Origin: Advenella sp. S44
GTDB lineage: Bacteria > Pseudomonadota > Gammaproteobacteria > Burkholderiales > Burkholderiaceae_B
Direction: 5' to 3'
NCBI RefSeq assembly: GCF_002810445.1
Contig: NZ_NEXS01000001.1
Location: forward strand, 1 to 64,000
DNA: 64,000 bases
Shown here piece after piece: positions 1-9,657 of this stretch (position 1 is the stretch's first letter; the number at the start of each line of letters is the position of its first letter). The position numbers and the translations under genes are program-made. Under the pieces are notes generated by a model, which was given only the letters and a program-made list of their open reading frames with translations, was not told where the DNA came from and ran no database searches.

Positions 1-572
1 GGTTTATTTTCTTCTACAAGCGGATCAAACTTGCTGCCTATATTTAAAAACTTGATCTGTTTTATTGAGTTATTCTCTAGATCCGCGAAACGTGACGTAT
101 GAGAATTTCCAGCCAAATTAATCCCTTGACAATAATTTCGGATCGTAAAATTCTTAAAATGCAGATTACTATTGGTTAACGACTCACCATTTTTCTTAGG
201 AATCCGAACCGTAAAAAAAGTTGCCAACCGACTACCTTTTCCATCAAATATTACTGCTCCAGCGGAATTTTCGATCGGAGAAAAATTTACTTGTGCTCCA
301 TTAAGATCCAAGTTCCAAGCAACAGCATCGCCCCTGTGAACCCCCGAAGCAAATAGGATATTTATGATAGATTTTGAAGTCAGGTCATCTCTTTTATTTA
401 GCAATTTCCTTGCCTCTTCTAATGAAGTAACTACCAACGCTTTTTCAGTAGATTCTGAAGTCTTTAGATAGTCAGGAATTACATAAATATTGATCGGGGT
501 AGCCGCATATGCGATCACAGGCAACAATAGTATCACTGAGGTGAACAACGAATATAACGAGGATTTCTTCAT
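1..572 (-). CDS. Secreted protein, probably parallel beta-helix, 3' part beyond window
   Basis: The minus-strand reading frame is open from an ATG at 572 to the window edge, giving about 190 residues. The N-terminus (MKKSSLYSLFTSVILLLP...) is a clear Sec signal peptide with a likely AYA|A cleavage site near residue 23, so the protein is exported. The mature part has short beta-rich stretches with Asn- and Gly-rich turns (for example NFTIRNYCQGINLAGNSHTS), a look typical of right-handed parallel beta-helix proteins such as polysaccharide lyases and epimerases. No catalytic residue can be assigned. It is the last visible gene of the polysaccharide locus, 75 bp after the SGNH hydrolase, so a role in modifying or binding the surface glycan is inferred. 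The C-terminus is missing from the window. Confidence 0.7.
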   Translation of the reverse strand, partial: MKKSSLYSLFTSVILLLPVIAYAATPINIYVIPDYLKTSESTEKALVVTSLEEARKLLNKRDDLTSKSIINILFASGVHRGDAVAWNLDLNGAQVNFSPIENSAGAVIFDGKGSRLATFFTVRIPKKNGESLTNSNLHFKNFTIRNYCQGINLAGNSHTSRFADLENNSIKQIKFLNIGSKFDPLVEENK

Positions 573-647
573 AACTATTCCATCAAAATCTCAACTTGAT
601 ACTGATTAAACCTGAAGGATTTGGGTTCCTAAAACTATGCTCTAGAA

Positions 648-1904
648 TCAAAAGAAGAATAAGTTCAAGTTTGCCTTCAGGAGTTTGACTTCTGTTCTTT
701 TACGCCATAGCCGAAATCCCAACTGTAATTCTTTCGCACCAGCAGGGATATTGAACTTCACGGTATCCTGGATAAGCAATCTAGGGCCTGTAGACAAATA
801 AGAAAATAACCCCACATTATCGGAATACTTTAACCCGACATCCGTAAAAGAGTAATTCTCATGTTCAAATTTTAAACAAAGTAACGCATTGTTCTCGATA
901 GCATCTGCACCACAATCTAATTCATACTCAAGGATCGCGTGCGAAAATTTTGACATATCACTTGGAATAACTACCTTACTTGACCACGACATATCTACCG
1001 TCAAATTGATACTATTCAGGTCTGAGCGATAAACCGATAATCTAGGAGGATCATCCGATTTTTTTAAATACTTTTCTAGACGAGAGGCTAAGACACTCGC
1101 AACCACGCAGGACCCTTCCGCATTAGTATGCACGTCATCAAAAAATAATTTCTTGTTCCCACCCATCGCCTCATGCAAATCGAGCGAGTCGAATCCCTCT
1201 GATCGGAACATTGAATACAGCGTGTCATATATAAGGCTTCTCTTTTCGCACATTTTTCTGTAATAGTTATTATCTAATACATAAAATGAGTCATCAATTT
1301 CATTGATAAACGGTGTATTAGCCACTAACAGATTTATGTTGAAAAATTTGCAAAGCTCCTTCAGCGTTCGATAGACATTTTTAAGTTGCGAAAGATTTTC
1401 TTTTGCAATGTCCGGTTGAGTGCGCTCACTGGCCGACGCCTGATTTAGTGTAGAGAATAATTTGTATTTATTCCAGAACCCCGCCTTGAAGCTCAAAGCG
1501 TGGGTGTCATTAATAGAAATACAAAAAAGGATCGTACATGGCGCATACGGAACGATCTTATTGAGTACAACATTTAGCAAATTTAAGCTCGTTGACCCGG
1601 AAACCCCACTGTTTAATACTTCGACAAGATAGCCACGGTTAAGTAAAATTTTCTCTAGCTCTGAATGTATACGCTGATTTTGCGAAGTATACATATTCTC
1701 AATAAAAGATCCTCCCAATAAAAATATCTTTTGAGAGGATTCAATATAATTCCCAGATATCATGAAACCATCATCGTTTACCGAGCTCGCATACGATAAA
1801 TAGCGATCTAGAGTAGGTCGGATCAACTTATACGACTCTGTCGGAGTATGCACTCGACGGGTCAGTGGTTCCTGCTCTTTTAGACGGATAAGACGTTTTT
1901 TCAT
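648..1904 (-). CDS. SGNH/GDSL-type hydrolase with C-terminal beta-sandwich
   Basis: The 418-residue protein carries the SGNH blocks: GGSF with the candidate nucleophile Ser66, Gly in NSGVSGS (about 100), Asn132 in SINDTH, and Asp256/His259 in DDVHTNAEG. Such enzymes are typically O-acetyl esterases or transferases acting on carbohydrates. No signal peptide or membrane segment is seen, so it is predicted to be cytoplasmic. Residues about 290-418 form a separate beta-rich domain ending in an IP-x5-LQLGFRLW stretch, which resembles a segment of the giant glycosyltransferase at 4290-9479. It lies downstream of the glycosyltransferases on the same strand, which suggests acyl decoration or trimming of the polysaccharide. 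The family is well supported; the substrate is unknown. Confidence 0.7.
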   Translation of the reverse strand: MKKRLIRLKEQEPLTRRVHTPTESYKLIRPTLDRYLSYASSVNDDGFMISGNYIESSQKIFLLGGSFIENMYTSQNQRIHSELEKILLNRGYLVEVLNSGVSGSTSLNLLNVVLNKIVPYAPCTILFCISINDTHALSFKAGFWNKYKLFSTLNQASASERTQPDIAKENLSQLKNVYRTLKELCKFFNINLLVANTPFINEIDDSFYVLDNNYYRKMCEKRSLIYDTLYSMFRSEGFDSLDLHEAMGGNKKLFFDDVHTNAEGSCVVASVLASRLEKYLKKSDDPPRLSVYRSDLNSINLTVDMSWSSKVVIPSDMSKFSHAILEYELDCGADAIENNALLCLKFEHENYSFTDVGLKYSDNVGLFSYLSTGPRLLIQDTVKFNIPAGAKELQLGFRLWRKRTEVKLLKANLNLFFF

Positions 1905-2019
1905 GCTTACATCTAATTATTACGGATGTAATTAGTGTACCGCATTCAATCACGGTAGATAAAAAACTCAATTAACTGTGGTAAGAATTTTGCAGGGCTT
2001 ATAAAAATACTTATGCTTA

Positions 2020-3051
2020 CTACATAAATGAGCCCGCATCGTATGCAATTATTCCTAAGCGATTTTTCTTATGCTCAAATTCCCAATCGCTTTCACAAAT
2101 CAGTTTGGAAAAACGAAATTGATCACCAGGTGATACAAATTGAATACTAAAGTTATGCTTTGAATGTTCAGGCAACGCCCCGACATCGTAGGCGATCACC
2201 GGTAATCCGGTGAGCGCGGCCTCCAACACTCCATAACCAAAGGACTCGGACAATGAGGTACTACAAAAAAAACCTTTTCTATTAACTGCAAAGCGATATA
2301 AGCCCGCCATATCGGCTTGTGAAACATTGAAAAAAATCCTGATACGTCTTTCTAAGCGCATGCTTTGGATTTGATATAGTACATGAGCTAGTCGGTTCAC
2401 ATCGTTTTCCAAACTTGCAACCATAACTCCTACGTATTCTGTGGGAAGTTCTGCCACCACAGTCAAAAAATCTCTAAAATTTTTTGTTCTATCAAATCTC
2501 CCAACCCATATCAGCGGTCTTACAACGCTCCCAAATTGAGGAAATTCAAGAGATGTTCCTTCAGGACAAAAAATGGATGTATCCACAATATTTGGCACAA
2601 TCTTTAGCTTTTCTGCCCATTGTCCAGGAACAAATGGCAGAACTAAATTCAAAGAATATTGACTTGGAACCCATATTTCGTCCAAATGGGAAAGATCTAA
2701 TTGGCAAAATTCTTTCCCTATGGTGGCGAAATCTGAGGTATGAATCTCATAAATCAGTTTACTGCTTGATATTTTTTTTACTAATTCATGCAAAGTTGTA
2801 ATCCGTATTTCATCATATTCTACTTTGCGAATTTCAGTAGCCAAATATTCCGAGATATTGTCGTGATCTATCACTGTGACATTAACATTGTTCAATACAT
2901 TAAAGGATGTTATTCCTCCGAAATTTCTAAGAAAAATAAAATCAAAGTCAACGCTTGGCTCAGCAATAGCTCTGTTCCTATAAACCGTTGTCATCCCACC
3001 CAAACTGCAATTCGGATAAATAGTCAGTACACGTCTACGAGGTAATCTCAT
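2020..3051 (-). CDS. Glycosyltransferase family 4 (GT-B fold)
   Basis: The 343-residue cytoplasmic protein has the layout of a GT4 enzyme. An N-terminal Rossmann half begins near LTIYPNCSLGGMTTVYRN, a linker contains the IWVGRFDRTKNFRDFL motif that starts the nucleotide-sugar domain, and a classical EX7E motif is seen in SESFGYGVLEAALTGLPVIA, expected to bind the sugar-nucleotide donor. The ATG at 3051 lies inside the end of the upstream glycosyltransferase gene (17 bp overlap), so the two are translationally coupled. It probably adds one sugar to the capsule or exopolysaccharide repeat. Donor and acceptor cannot be deduced. The A+T-rich codon use matches its neighbours and differs from genes after 16 kb. 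Confidence 0.85.
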   Translation of the reverse strand: MRLPRRRVLTIYPNCSLGGMTTVYRNRAIAEPSVDFDFIFLRNFGGITSFNVLNNVNVTVIDHDNISEYLATEIRKVEYDEIRITTLHELVKKISSSKLIYEIHTSDFATIGKEFCQLDLSHLDEIWVPSQYSLNLVLPFVPGQWAEKLKIVPNIVDTSIFCPEGTSLEFPQFGSVVRPLIWVGRFDRTKNFRDFLTVVAELPTEYVGVMVASLENDVNRLAHVLYQIQSMRLERRIRIFFNVSQADMAGLYRFAVNRKGFFCSTSLSESFGYGVLEAALTGLPVIAYDVGALPEHSKHNFSIQFVSPGDQFRFSKLICESDWEFEHKKNRLGIIAYDAGSFM

Positions 3052-4135
3052 CGATAAACCCTATTAAAGCTGCAGCTCGATAACTCCATGCCATAGTTTT
3101 TTTGCTAGCCCAAAACCCCTCGCAATTCAGATCCCCATTCAATGTCATCTCTACAGCATCACGTAGACCAGCTGCACTCCCGTCATATATCAAAACATTT
3201 GATTTACCCCTCATCGGCCCATCTGGGCTGGCCAAAACCGACAACCCCATCGACAAATAATCGTAAACTATTATTGGATCAATTGACATGCTTAATGGGT
3301 TTTTCCTCAACGGAACTAGGCCAATTGACCAATTAGAAATAATTTTTTTATAGTTTTTATATTTTCCTCCCTCGAATATTCTTATATTGTCAGGCAAACA
3401 AAGACCCTCAGGAATATCGTCACCTATGATTTCAAACTGTACCGCGGGAAACTCTTGCGCAACGCTCACCACTGATGGCCAGTCCAACCATACAGGATCC
3501 AAGCTTCCAAAGTAACCAACAATATGAGGCCCGATCGGCTTGCCATTGCAACTCTGTTTTGTTTGTAAAGTGCTTCCTTCACCAAGCAACGCCGTTGCGT
3601 TTGGGATAAGCGCTATTTTCCGATCGACGCCAAAGGATCTGGCTTTCTCACGCAATTCCGTACTAACCGCTATTACACCTTCCACGGATCTTGCTATCGT
3701 AGCTTCAACCTGAAAACTATATGATTTTAAGAGCTTCAATCGATGCATATCTTCTAAGTCGTGGCCCATATCATATAAAGTACACCAGCCGCAAGACTGC
3801 AGGCGCTGTATAGCACTAAACGCATGGATATCTGCGGAACAACTAGATACGAAGATATTAAGATTTCCGCAGCGACGCGCCAGCTGCGTCAACACATCTG
3901 AAAAGTGAGAACAATACTCGTGAATCACATATTTCTTGAAGAGAATTTGCAATTTAACGCGCTGGTCCTTTGCTGAAACAAGAATTATGACTGCCGCTCC
4001 AGTACGGGCGATCTCCGCTCCCAAAGAGCAAACCCTCCCCCCACTAAAGCCATCGTCAATAGTTGGAGGGGATGAGTAAAAAATAATCAGCCGCTGTTGC
4101 TCTGAGATATGATTCAGCACTTCTTCGATGAGCAT
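3035..4135 (-). CDS. Glycosyltransferase (GT-B, group 1-like)
   Basis: The 366-residue protein starts with a glycine-rich N-terminal nucleotide-fold segment (DDGFSGGRVCSLGAEIARTG). Its C-terminal half contains GYFGSLDPVWLDWPSVVSVA and DPIIVYDYLSMGLSVLASPD, the donor-binding region of group 1-like glycosyltransferases, although a canonical EX7E is not visible. There is no membrane segment. It sits between the giant glycosyltransferase (154 bp upstream) and the GT4 gene it overlaps by 17 bp. A sugar-transfer step in the same glycan pathway is inferred; specificity is unknown. Confidence 0.75.
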   Translation of the reverse strand: MLIEEVLNHISEQQRLIIFYSSPPTIDDGFSGGRVCSLGAEIARTGAAVIILVSAKDQRVKLQILFKKYVIHEYCSHFSDVLTQLARRCGNLNIFVSSCSADIHAFSAIQRLQSCGWCTLYDMGHDLEDMHRLKLLKSYSFQVEATIARSVEGVIAVSTELREKARSFGVDRKIALIPNATALLGEGSTLQTKQSCNGKPIGPHIVGYFGSLDPVWLDWPSVVSVAQEFPAVQFEIIGDDIPEGLCLPDNIRIFEGGKYKNYKKIISNWSIGLVPLRKNPLSMSIDPIIVYDYLSMGLSVLASPDGPMRGKSNVLIYDGSAAGLRDAVEMTLNGDLNCEGFWASKKTMAWSYRAAALIGFIDEITS

Positions 4136-4289
4136 CTTAAAATGACCTGCCTAGAGTATCTGTAAGAGGTATTCTCACTCGCAAAATATCCAAACATAAT
4201 TGTGCTTAAGATAAAGCAACTGTTTCGTGTTCGTCAACGCTTTCTCTATCGTGTTTCTATGGGCGACATCACCATAGAAAACTTTGATT

Positions 4290-7200
4290 TCATCCGTGTG
4301 ATTTCGCCCCATAGGTGATAACTCCCTGGCGCAGAAAATTTCTTCTCGCCTCAGTAAAAGTAAACTTTTGACTGACAGTTAACACATCGTCTACCAATTT
4401 TTCAATTTGGCTTTTGTCCCTTGAATACTGCATCAATAGCTGCACAGCTTCGTCAACTGTATCTGCAAATAGCGGATACTGCTTACCAAAGACCTCTTCA
4501 TTAATTTCATTACGAGACAAAATAACAGGAACTCCAGCCGACGCATACTCCAGGATTTTTGTTGAAAGTTCTCTAGTATTCTGTTCAAGCTCTTTATGGC
4601 GGAAAGCCCATCCAATATGCATTTCTGGCAAAGAAGACATAACTGTCTCTCGAGCCACTGCTTTGTGCCAGACTATACCGGCACCGTTCTTTAGCCTGTC
4701 AGCAACAAATTTTTTAAATGCAGGATCGTCTGGAGGATTATGTATCTTATCCCCAAAGATATGGAATTCCACATTTTTATCGAAAGCATATAATCGTTCA
4801 AATACCTCAAACATCTCTCGTATACCCCACAATGGGGCAAATTTTCCGGCGTAAATAATTTTTAACGGTTGCTCGTTCCGGAACTTAAGATGGCCCTGCT
4901 TTCCGGCCTTCGGGTCGGGTATCATCGGAGATAAAATCGCCGTCCTTCCTACTGTCTGAGGAAACAGCTCTTCCACATATCGTTTGAATTGCTCTGTTTG
5001 GCACAGTACTCTATTCGAATAATCGAAAATTCTGTTTATTACTGCAAGCTGATCAGCCTTAAACAGATTCTTTTGCTGAGGCAAATCTGTTATGTAAGTC
5101 CAAATCTTATTTTTTAAATACGGAAACTTCGTTGCATTATCGCATAAGTCCATTCCTCGTAAAATGACTGCGCTAAAACCATAATGCGCGTCTTCTTGTT
5201 CAATTGCGATTAACGCTTCTAGCGTAGTTAAATTGGCATTATCGGCTATTCTTGGCTCCACCAACCGAACCTTTCCTGACAAATTTAATAGTGGCGCAAT
5301 AATATGTACACTTTTGATTCGTGATTTGAGAAATAAAGTTACATATACTCCTTTAATGCCGGCTAACGTTTCAGCCAACGACACAGCCCAAATTGCCGAT
5401 CCATCTGTTAAGTTTAGGTTAACATCGCCATAAATGGCTATGTTAATGTTAGTTCGGTCTGCTTCTTTATCATCCTGTTTAAGGTGATAAGTTTTTCCAT
5501 TTTTTATTAATTCAATTTCATGTCGAATCGTATTCTCAAAGCCGGAAATTGATCTTACTTTTTCCGATGCTGATTTCGACATTTTACTAAAGAGTTCTGC
5601 ATTTAAATATAGTTTCTTTATTCCTTCAGCTAACTCCTTAGGGCTTTCTGGGTCAGCCAGAATGCCGCAATTTTCGTCAACGAATTCCGGAATTGCAGCA
5701 ACCCGATTAGTGATGGGAACAAGCCCAGACGACATTGCTTCGTCTCTAGATACGCCCTGAGTATCCATCCGTGAGGGTACTAAAAATAACCCATATTCTT
5801 TGTGCAGTGATGCAATCTCGCTTTGAGTAACAAAGCCCTTATGCAAAGAAACGTTCGCGAAATCTTTGATTGGTTCCAATGTACTTTCAAACAAAGGACC
5901 ATCTCCCACGAACTTAAACTGTAGTTCATTAAAGAACGGTTCCTGAGAAAGCTCTTTTACTGCCTCCACAGAAAGATCGTTTCCGTAAATTGCCGACGCA
6001 TAAGGGCGAATTGACAATATCTTCGCTCTGGAAGATGAGTCTTTGGCTATATATGGGAAAAACTCGTTGTTGACATAATTGGGAATAACGCTATAAGAAC
6101 TCTTCTCTAATCGGCACCCGAAATCACTCTGAACTTCGTTTGCGAGATAATCCGATACGAACACTAGCAATAATTTCTCGCCTACATTTTCGAATATATC
6201 AAGCCACATTTCTTGCGCGCGATCGCTAGCAATCCTAGCCTTCTGGAGCGAGCTAGCGGTGTCAAACCGAACAGCGCGACGATACCAAGGTTGAATCTCC
6301 GCTCCGTGGATCCAAATGTATATACTGATTTTTCCCAGGTATTTCTTGAGTACATTCCAAATTTTTGAATCGATGAAATGCACTATAATCTTCTTCACCG
6401 TACCTTGCTGAAGAAGATTATCTAAAAACTGATAATCGGAACTTAGAACGTCAATACCTTCAAATTCACGGTACTCAATATTTACATGTTCAGATACTCT
6501 AAAAACCTCGAAATCCAAATTTTGTTTCTTATATTCTTTAATCCGAGAATGTAAGAAACCATATTTATACAAATCGCTGTAATCCGGATATTGCTTTGTC
6601 AACACCAGATTCTCAGAGCTAGATAAAAGAACACTTGGCTTCTCACGGAGATCTCCCAAAATCAATCGTTCAAAAGCTGCTTCTCCTGGTCCCTGAAACC
6701 TGAAACCAAGCTTAATCATATGACAATTTTTGGGTATGGTAATTGAGTAAGCAGCGCCAACTTTATTCATTGCGTGCTCTATCTTTTCTCCCTTTGCGTC
6801 AAGAAATACATATATGGTCCTGGCATCACCAGCGACCTCCCCATCGCATAAAAGCTGGAACCTATTATTAGTTTCAAAATTTAACTCGGCCCGAGTGAAT
6901 AGCTTGGTTAGATATATATATTTATGCTGATCCGCTTGTAATGACGATTTGACGACTAGTTTCGAATTCGTAAGCGAAAATCTCAATGTATTTGCAATTT
7001 TCTTCGGCAGGTACGAATAAAGCTCCTTGGCCGAAATCCCAGGAAGTTTTTCAGCAGAATCTACCAGCCCACCTCTCGAACTAGGGTTTATCGTATCAAC
7101 GATACGATAAACCGTATTTTCCAAATCTAAACCTTGGTTATCTATTTCAATGTCGCTTACCATCGAAAGTATACGTGCTAAATCTAATAAGTCTGCGTCC

Positions 7201-9479
7201 CTACAATAGTTGAATTCGTCTGTACTAAAGAATTCTCCTTTAACATTTTTTTCCAGCTGCTCTTCGGAATGAATATTTGCAGCCGCAAACGCAGACAATC
7301 GAAATAGAGAAGCCCTTATACTCAACGAATTAACTGAGTGATACTGAGCCCCATCATTTACTAAGCTTAAAGCGCCTTTTTTTGCGCAGTTGTAGTACGC
7401 AGCCTTCCCTATTACGGGAAAATCGGTAGCATATAATCTAGCTAAGGCCAGATCAGTCAAATAATTAATACCGTAATAGTCCTTTTTGCTGATTGGTGCA
7501 ACAAACTGAGCACCATCCCGTCTTAGCGCAGGCATGAGTTCCGACGCGTCCGTTACCACGGTAGCGAGGCCTTGTTGTTCAGTTCCCGACACGGGCAAGT
7601 TGGTGACGATATAAAGTTTTTTGTTTGGATAATTTTGTTGATCAAAGGAATTAACCAGTATTTTCATATCACCGCGTGTTGCTGCAAACCCGACCACCGC
7701 AATACTGGGATCCGGTAAAGCTAAATTCTTTCTCGTTATTTTAGACAATACAAAAGCTAATCGATGGCTATACGTATGTTCACTTAAAACCTTCCTCAGT
7801 CCTAATAGGCGAAATTTTCTATAATAAACTTCATCCTCACATAGTCTTTTGAGTCTCTCCATTAGTTCAGAGCGCGCATCTGAAGAGACCACCAGATCAC
7901 CAAACAGTGTCCGAAGACCTCGAGAGAAATTACTCACAACTATTGTGTTTGAAGCCATAAGCTCATATACGCGCCTGGCAAACATAGTTTGAGAATACTT
8001 GATTGTATTCATATTGATGCCAAACTTGTAGCCTTTATATGCCTTATCTATTTCTTCGACAGGCAAACATCCAACAATACTGGCGTCGTACTTTTCTGGA
8101 AACTTTAAATGAGGATGAGGATTTTCGAAATTACGGTCATAAATATCGACAGACTTTAACTCTTGCCCAACATCGTAAATGTTATCAAAGTCTCGTTGCC
8201 GCTCCGGATATCGTAGATAGAACGATCCCGCGAAGCTGAAGGCGTCTTTTCGATCAAAGTACTCAATCGGGTTATGACTCGCAGGCTGAGCAGCAAACGG
8301 TAAAAGATATACTCGGCCATGACCTACCTCGAACTTGTATTTCTCAATACAATCCACGTCAGTGGTGAATACGATATCTACTCGCTTTGCAATTGGCAAA
8401 AATCGTCCGAAGTGGAATGGATCTTCCTTATTCCAAAACACGACAGGTATTTGGTTTTGCTTACAATAGTCGATCAACTCTATTGCTTCTTGAGAGATAT
8501 CGCTGATTTTTTTTGCCCAAACTTCCTCAATGCCCTTCCATGCTGACTCCAAAAATAAGATATCGGGCTTTTTTTCGGCTAATTCAGCTTTCCATGTATC
8601 TGGACGAATTTGGAACAAATCACACTCATCTTTAAACGAATGATAAGTAAATTCGTCCATAATGCAAGCCATGCGTAAATTTTTTAAATTTTCGACTAAT
8701 GATTCAAGATCAGACGCATTGTTTTCACGATCGATTTTGTCAGTATTGGCATGAGGTTCGGAATCGTAATTTATTTTTTCCAGTACGATATCATCCGACT
8801 TGCTCCGATCCGAAACAAATTCGGTACTGCTATCCAAATTAGAGATCTGGTCTGTCTTCAATGCAGGCTCAGCAATTTCTCTGCTCTCACTGCGCAGCGG
8901 TTGTTCCTCACTTGTTATATGCGGGTGATTGGTGTTTACGCTTTGGTTATTCTCACTCAATGCTTTTTGTGAAAGAGGTTTATTACTGTTTGCCGTATCA
9001 AGATCGCCTTTCCTTCTCCGCTTCGAATCGCGACGAATGGCTAGCAATGTTTTAGGTAGGTTAACAAATGCACTCCACGATTTGAATCCGTGTATCAGCG
9101 CATATCCGAGTCGAAATGAGACAGTATTTCTCACCATTTCAACTTGGTTTTGGAGATTAATAATTTTTTTATCTAACGATTCGAGACGGATTTTTTGCTT
9201 TCTGGTTAATTCTACTGCCGTAGCATGGTCCTTTTTTACCTCAGCAAGTTCCGTCTTTATTTTTTTGACTTTTCCACGAACCAAACGCCCATATTCCAAC
9301 TCTTTCGCTAACCTACTTTCTACAGCAGAATACTTATCAAGCAGCAATAAAAACTCGTCCGTTCTAGTTCGATTTTGTGTGTTTTCAATCGCATCCTTAA
9401 TCACACTTTCTGGACGCTCTTCATTTGACTTTGACGTACTCATTCCCAATTCCCAACAAGCTAATTTGTTCGTAGACAT
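4290..9479 (-). CDS. Giant multi-module glycosyltransferase (1729 aa)
   Basis: This is the longest gene in the window. Visible modules in order: a coiled coil (about 55-118, heptad-like Lys/Glu/Leu), a polar low-complexity linker (150-265), a CgeB/Glyco_trans_1_2-like GT-B module (270-580, ending in RRVYELMASNTIVVSNFSR), a degenerate GT2-like segment (590-770), a beta-rich segment (850-945), a GT4 module (955-1325, with FVGDGPLFES and PSRMDTQGVSRDEAMSSGL) and a last GT4 module (1345-1725, with IIYAGKFAPLWGIREMFEVF). There is no signal or membrane segment, so it acts in the cytoplasm. An alternative ATG at 9443 (residue 13) has a better spaced purine-rich GGGAA upstream. Several sugar-transfer activities in one chain, perhaps polymerising a repeat, are inferred; which modules are active is unknown. 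Confidence 0.8.
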   Translation of the reverse strand: MSTNKLACWELGMSTSKSNEERPESVIKDAIENTQNRTRTDEFLLLLDKYSAVESRLAKELEYGRLVRGKVKKIKTELAEVKKDHATAVELTRKQKIRLESLDKKIINLQNQVEMVRNTVSFRLGYALIHGFKSWSAFVNLPKTLLAIRRDSKRRRKGDLDTANSNKPLSQKALSENNQSVNTNHPHITSEEQPLRSESREIAEPALKTDQISNLDSSTEFVSDRSKSDDIVLEKINYDSEPHANTDKIDRENNASDLESLVENLKNLRMACIMDEFTYHSFKDECDLFQIRPDTWKAELAEKKPDILFLESAWKGIEEVWAKKISDISQEAIELIDYCKQNQIPVVFWNKEDPFHFGRFLPIAKRVDIVFTTDVDCIEKYKFEVGHGRVYLLPFAAQPASHNPIEYFDRKDAFSFAGSFYLRYPERQRDFDNIYDVGQELKSVDIYDRNFENPHPHLKFPEKYDASIVGCLPVEEIDKAYKGYKFGINMNTIKYSQTMFARRVYELMASNTIVVSNFSRGLRTLFGDLVVSSDARSELMERLKRLCEDEVYYRKFRLLGLRKVLSEHTYSHRLAFVLSKITRKNLALPDPSIAVVGFAATRGDMKILVNSFDQQNYPNKKLYIVTNLPVSGTEQQGLATVVTDASELMPALRRDGAQFVAPISKKDYYGINYLTDLALARLYATDFPVIGKAAYYNCAKKGALSLVNDGAQYHSVNSLSIRASLFRLSAFAAANIHSEEQLEKNVKGEFFSTDEFNYCRDADLLDLARILSMVSDIEIDNQGLDLENTVYRIVDTINPSSRGGLVDSAEKLPGISAKELYSYLPKKIANTLRFSLTNSKLVVKSSLQADQHKYIYLTKLFTRAELNFETNNRFQLLCDGEVAGDARTIYVFLDAKGEKIEHAMNKVGAAYSITIPKNCHMIKLGFRFQGPGEAAFERLILGDLREKPSVLLSSSENLVLTKQYPDYSDLYKYGFLHSRIKEYKKQNLDFEVFRVSEHVNIEYREFEGIDVLSSDYQFLDNLLQQGTVKKIIVHFIDSKIWNVLKKYLGKISIYIWIHGAEIQPWYRRAVRFDTASSLQKARIASDRAQEMWLDIFENVGEKLLLVFVSDYLANEVQSDFGCRLEKSSYSVIPNYVNNEFFPYIAKDSSSRAKILSIRPYASAIYGNDLSVEAVKELSQEPFFNELQFKFVGDGPLFESTLEPIKDFANVSLHKGFVTQSEIASLHKEYGLFLVPSRMDTQGVSRDEAMSSGLVPITNRVAAIPEFVDENCGILADPESPKELAEGIKKLYLNAELFSKMSKSASEKVRSISGFENTIRHEIELIKNGKTYHLKQDDKEADRTNINIAIYGDVNLNLTDGSAIWAVSLAETLAGIKGVYVTLFLKSRIKSVHIIAPLLNLSGKVRLVEPRIADNANLTTLEALIAIEQEDAHYGFSAVILRGMDLCDNATKFPYLKNKIWTYITDLPQQKNLFKADQLAVINRIFDYSNRVLCQTEQFKRYVEELFPQTVGRTAILSPMIPDPKAGKQGHLKFRNEQPLKIIYAGKFAPLWGIREMFEVFERLYAFDKNVEFHIFGDKIHNPPDDPAFKKFVADRLKNGAGIVWHKAVARETVMSSLPEMHIGWAFRHKELEQNTRELSTKILEYASAGVPVILSRNEINEEVFGKQYPLFADTVDEAVQLLMQYSRDKSQIEKLVDDVLTVSQKFTFTEARRNFLRQGVITYGAKSHG

Positions 9480-9657
9480 TTACTGCTCACGTAGCCAGTA
9501 AGCGCTACAGTACAACTCGTACCACTCTATCAACTGGTGTCAGACCGTATTTAATATGGTAAGCCATTTCATACGGCCATAAAGAAGCTATTAGCCGATG
9601 CCACGCCTTCTACGAACCGCTCTAGAAGACGCAATCACCGTTCAACTACTCACAAAA

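Noticed and set aside
9607-9628. CTTCTA/TAGAAG hairpin between the giant glycosyltransferase and wecC
   Set aside because: The arms are only 6 bp with a 10-base loop and no T-run, so it is not distinguishable from chance.
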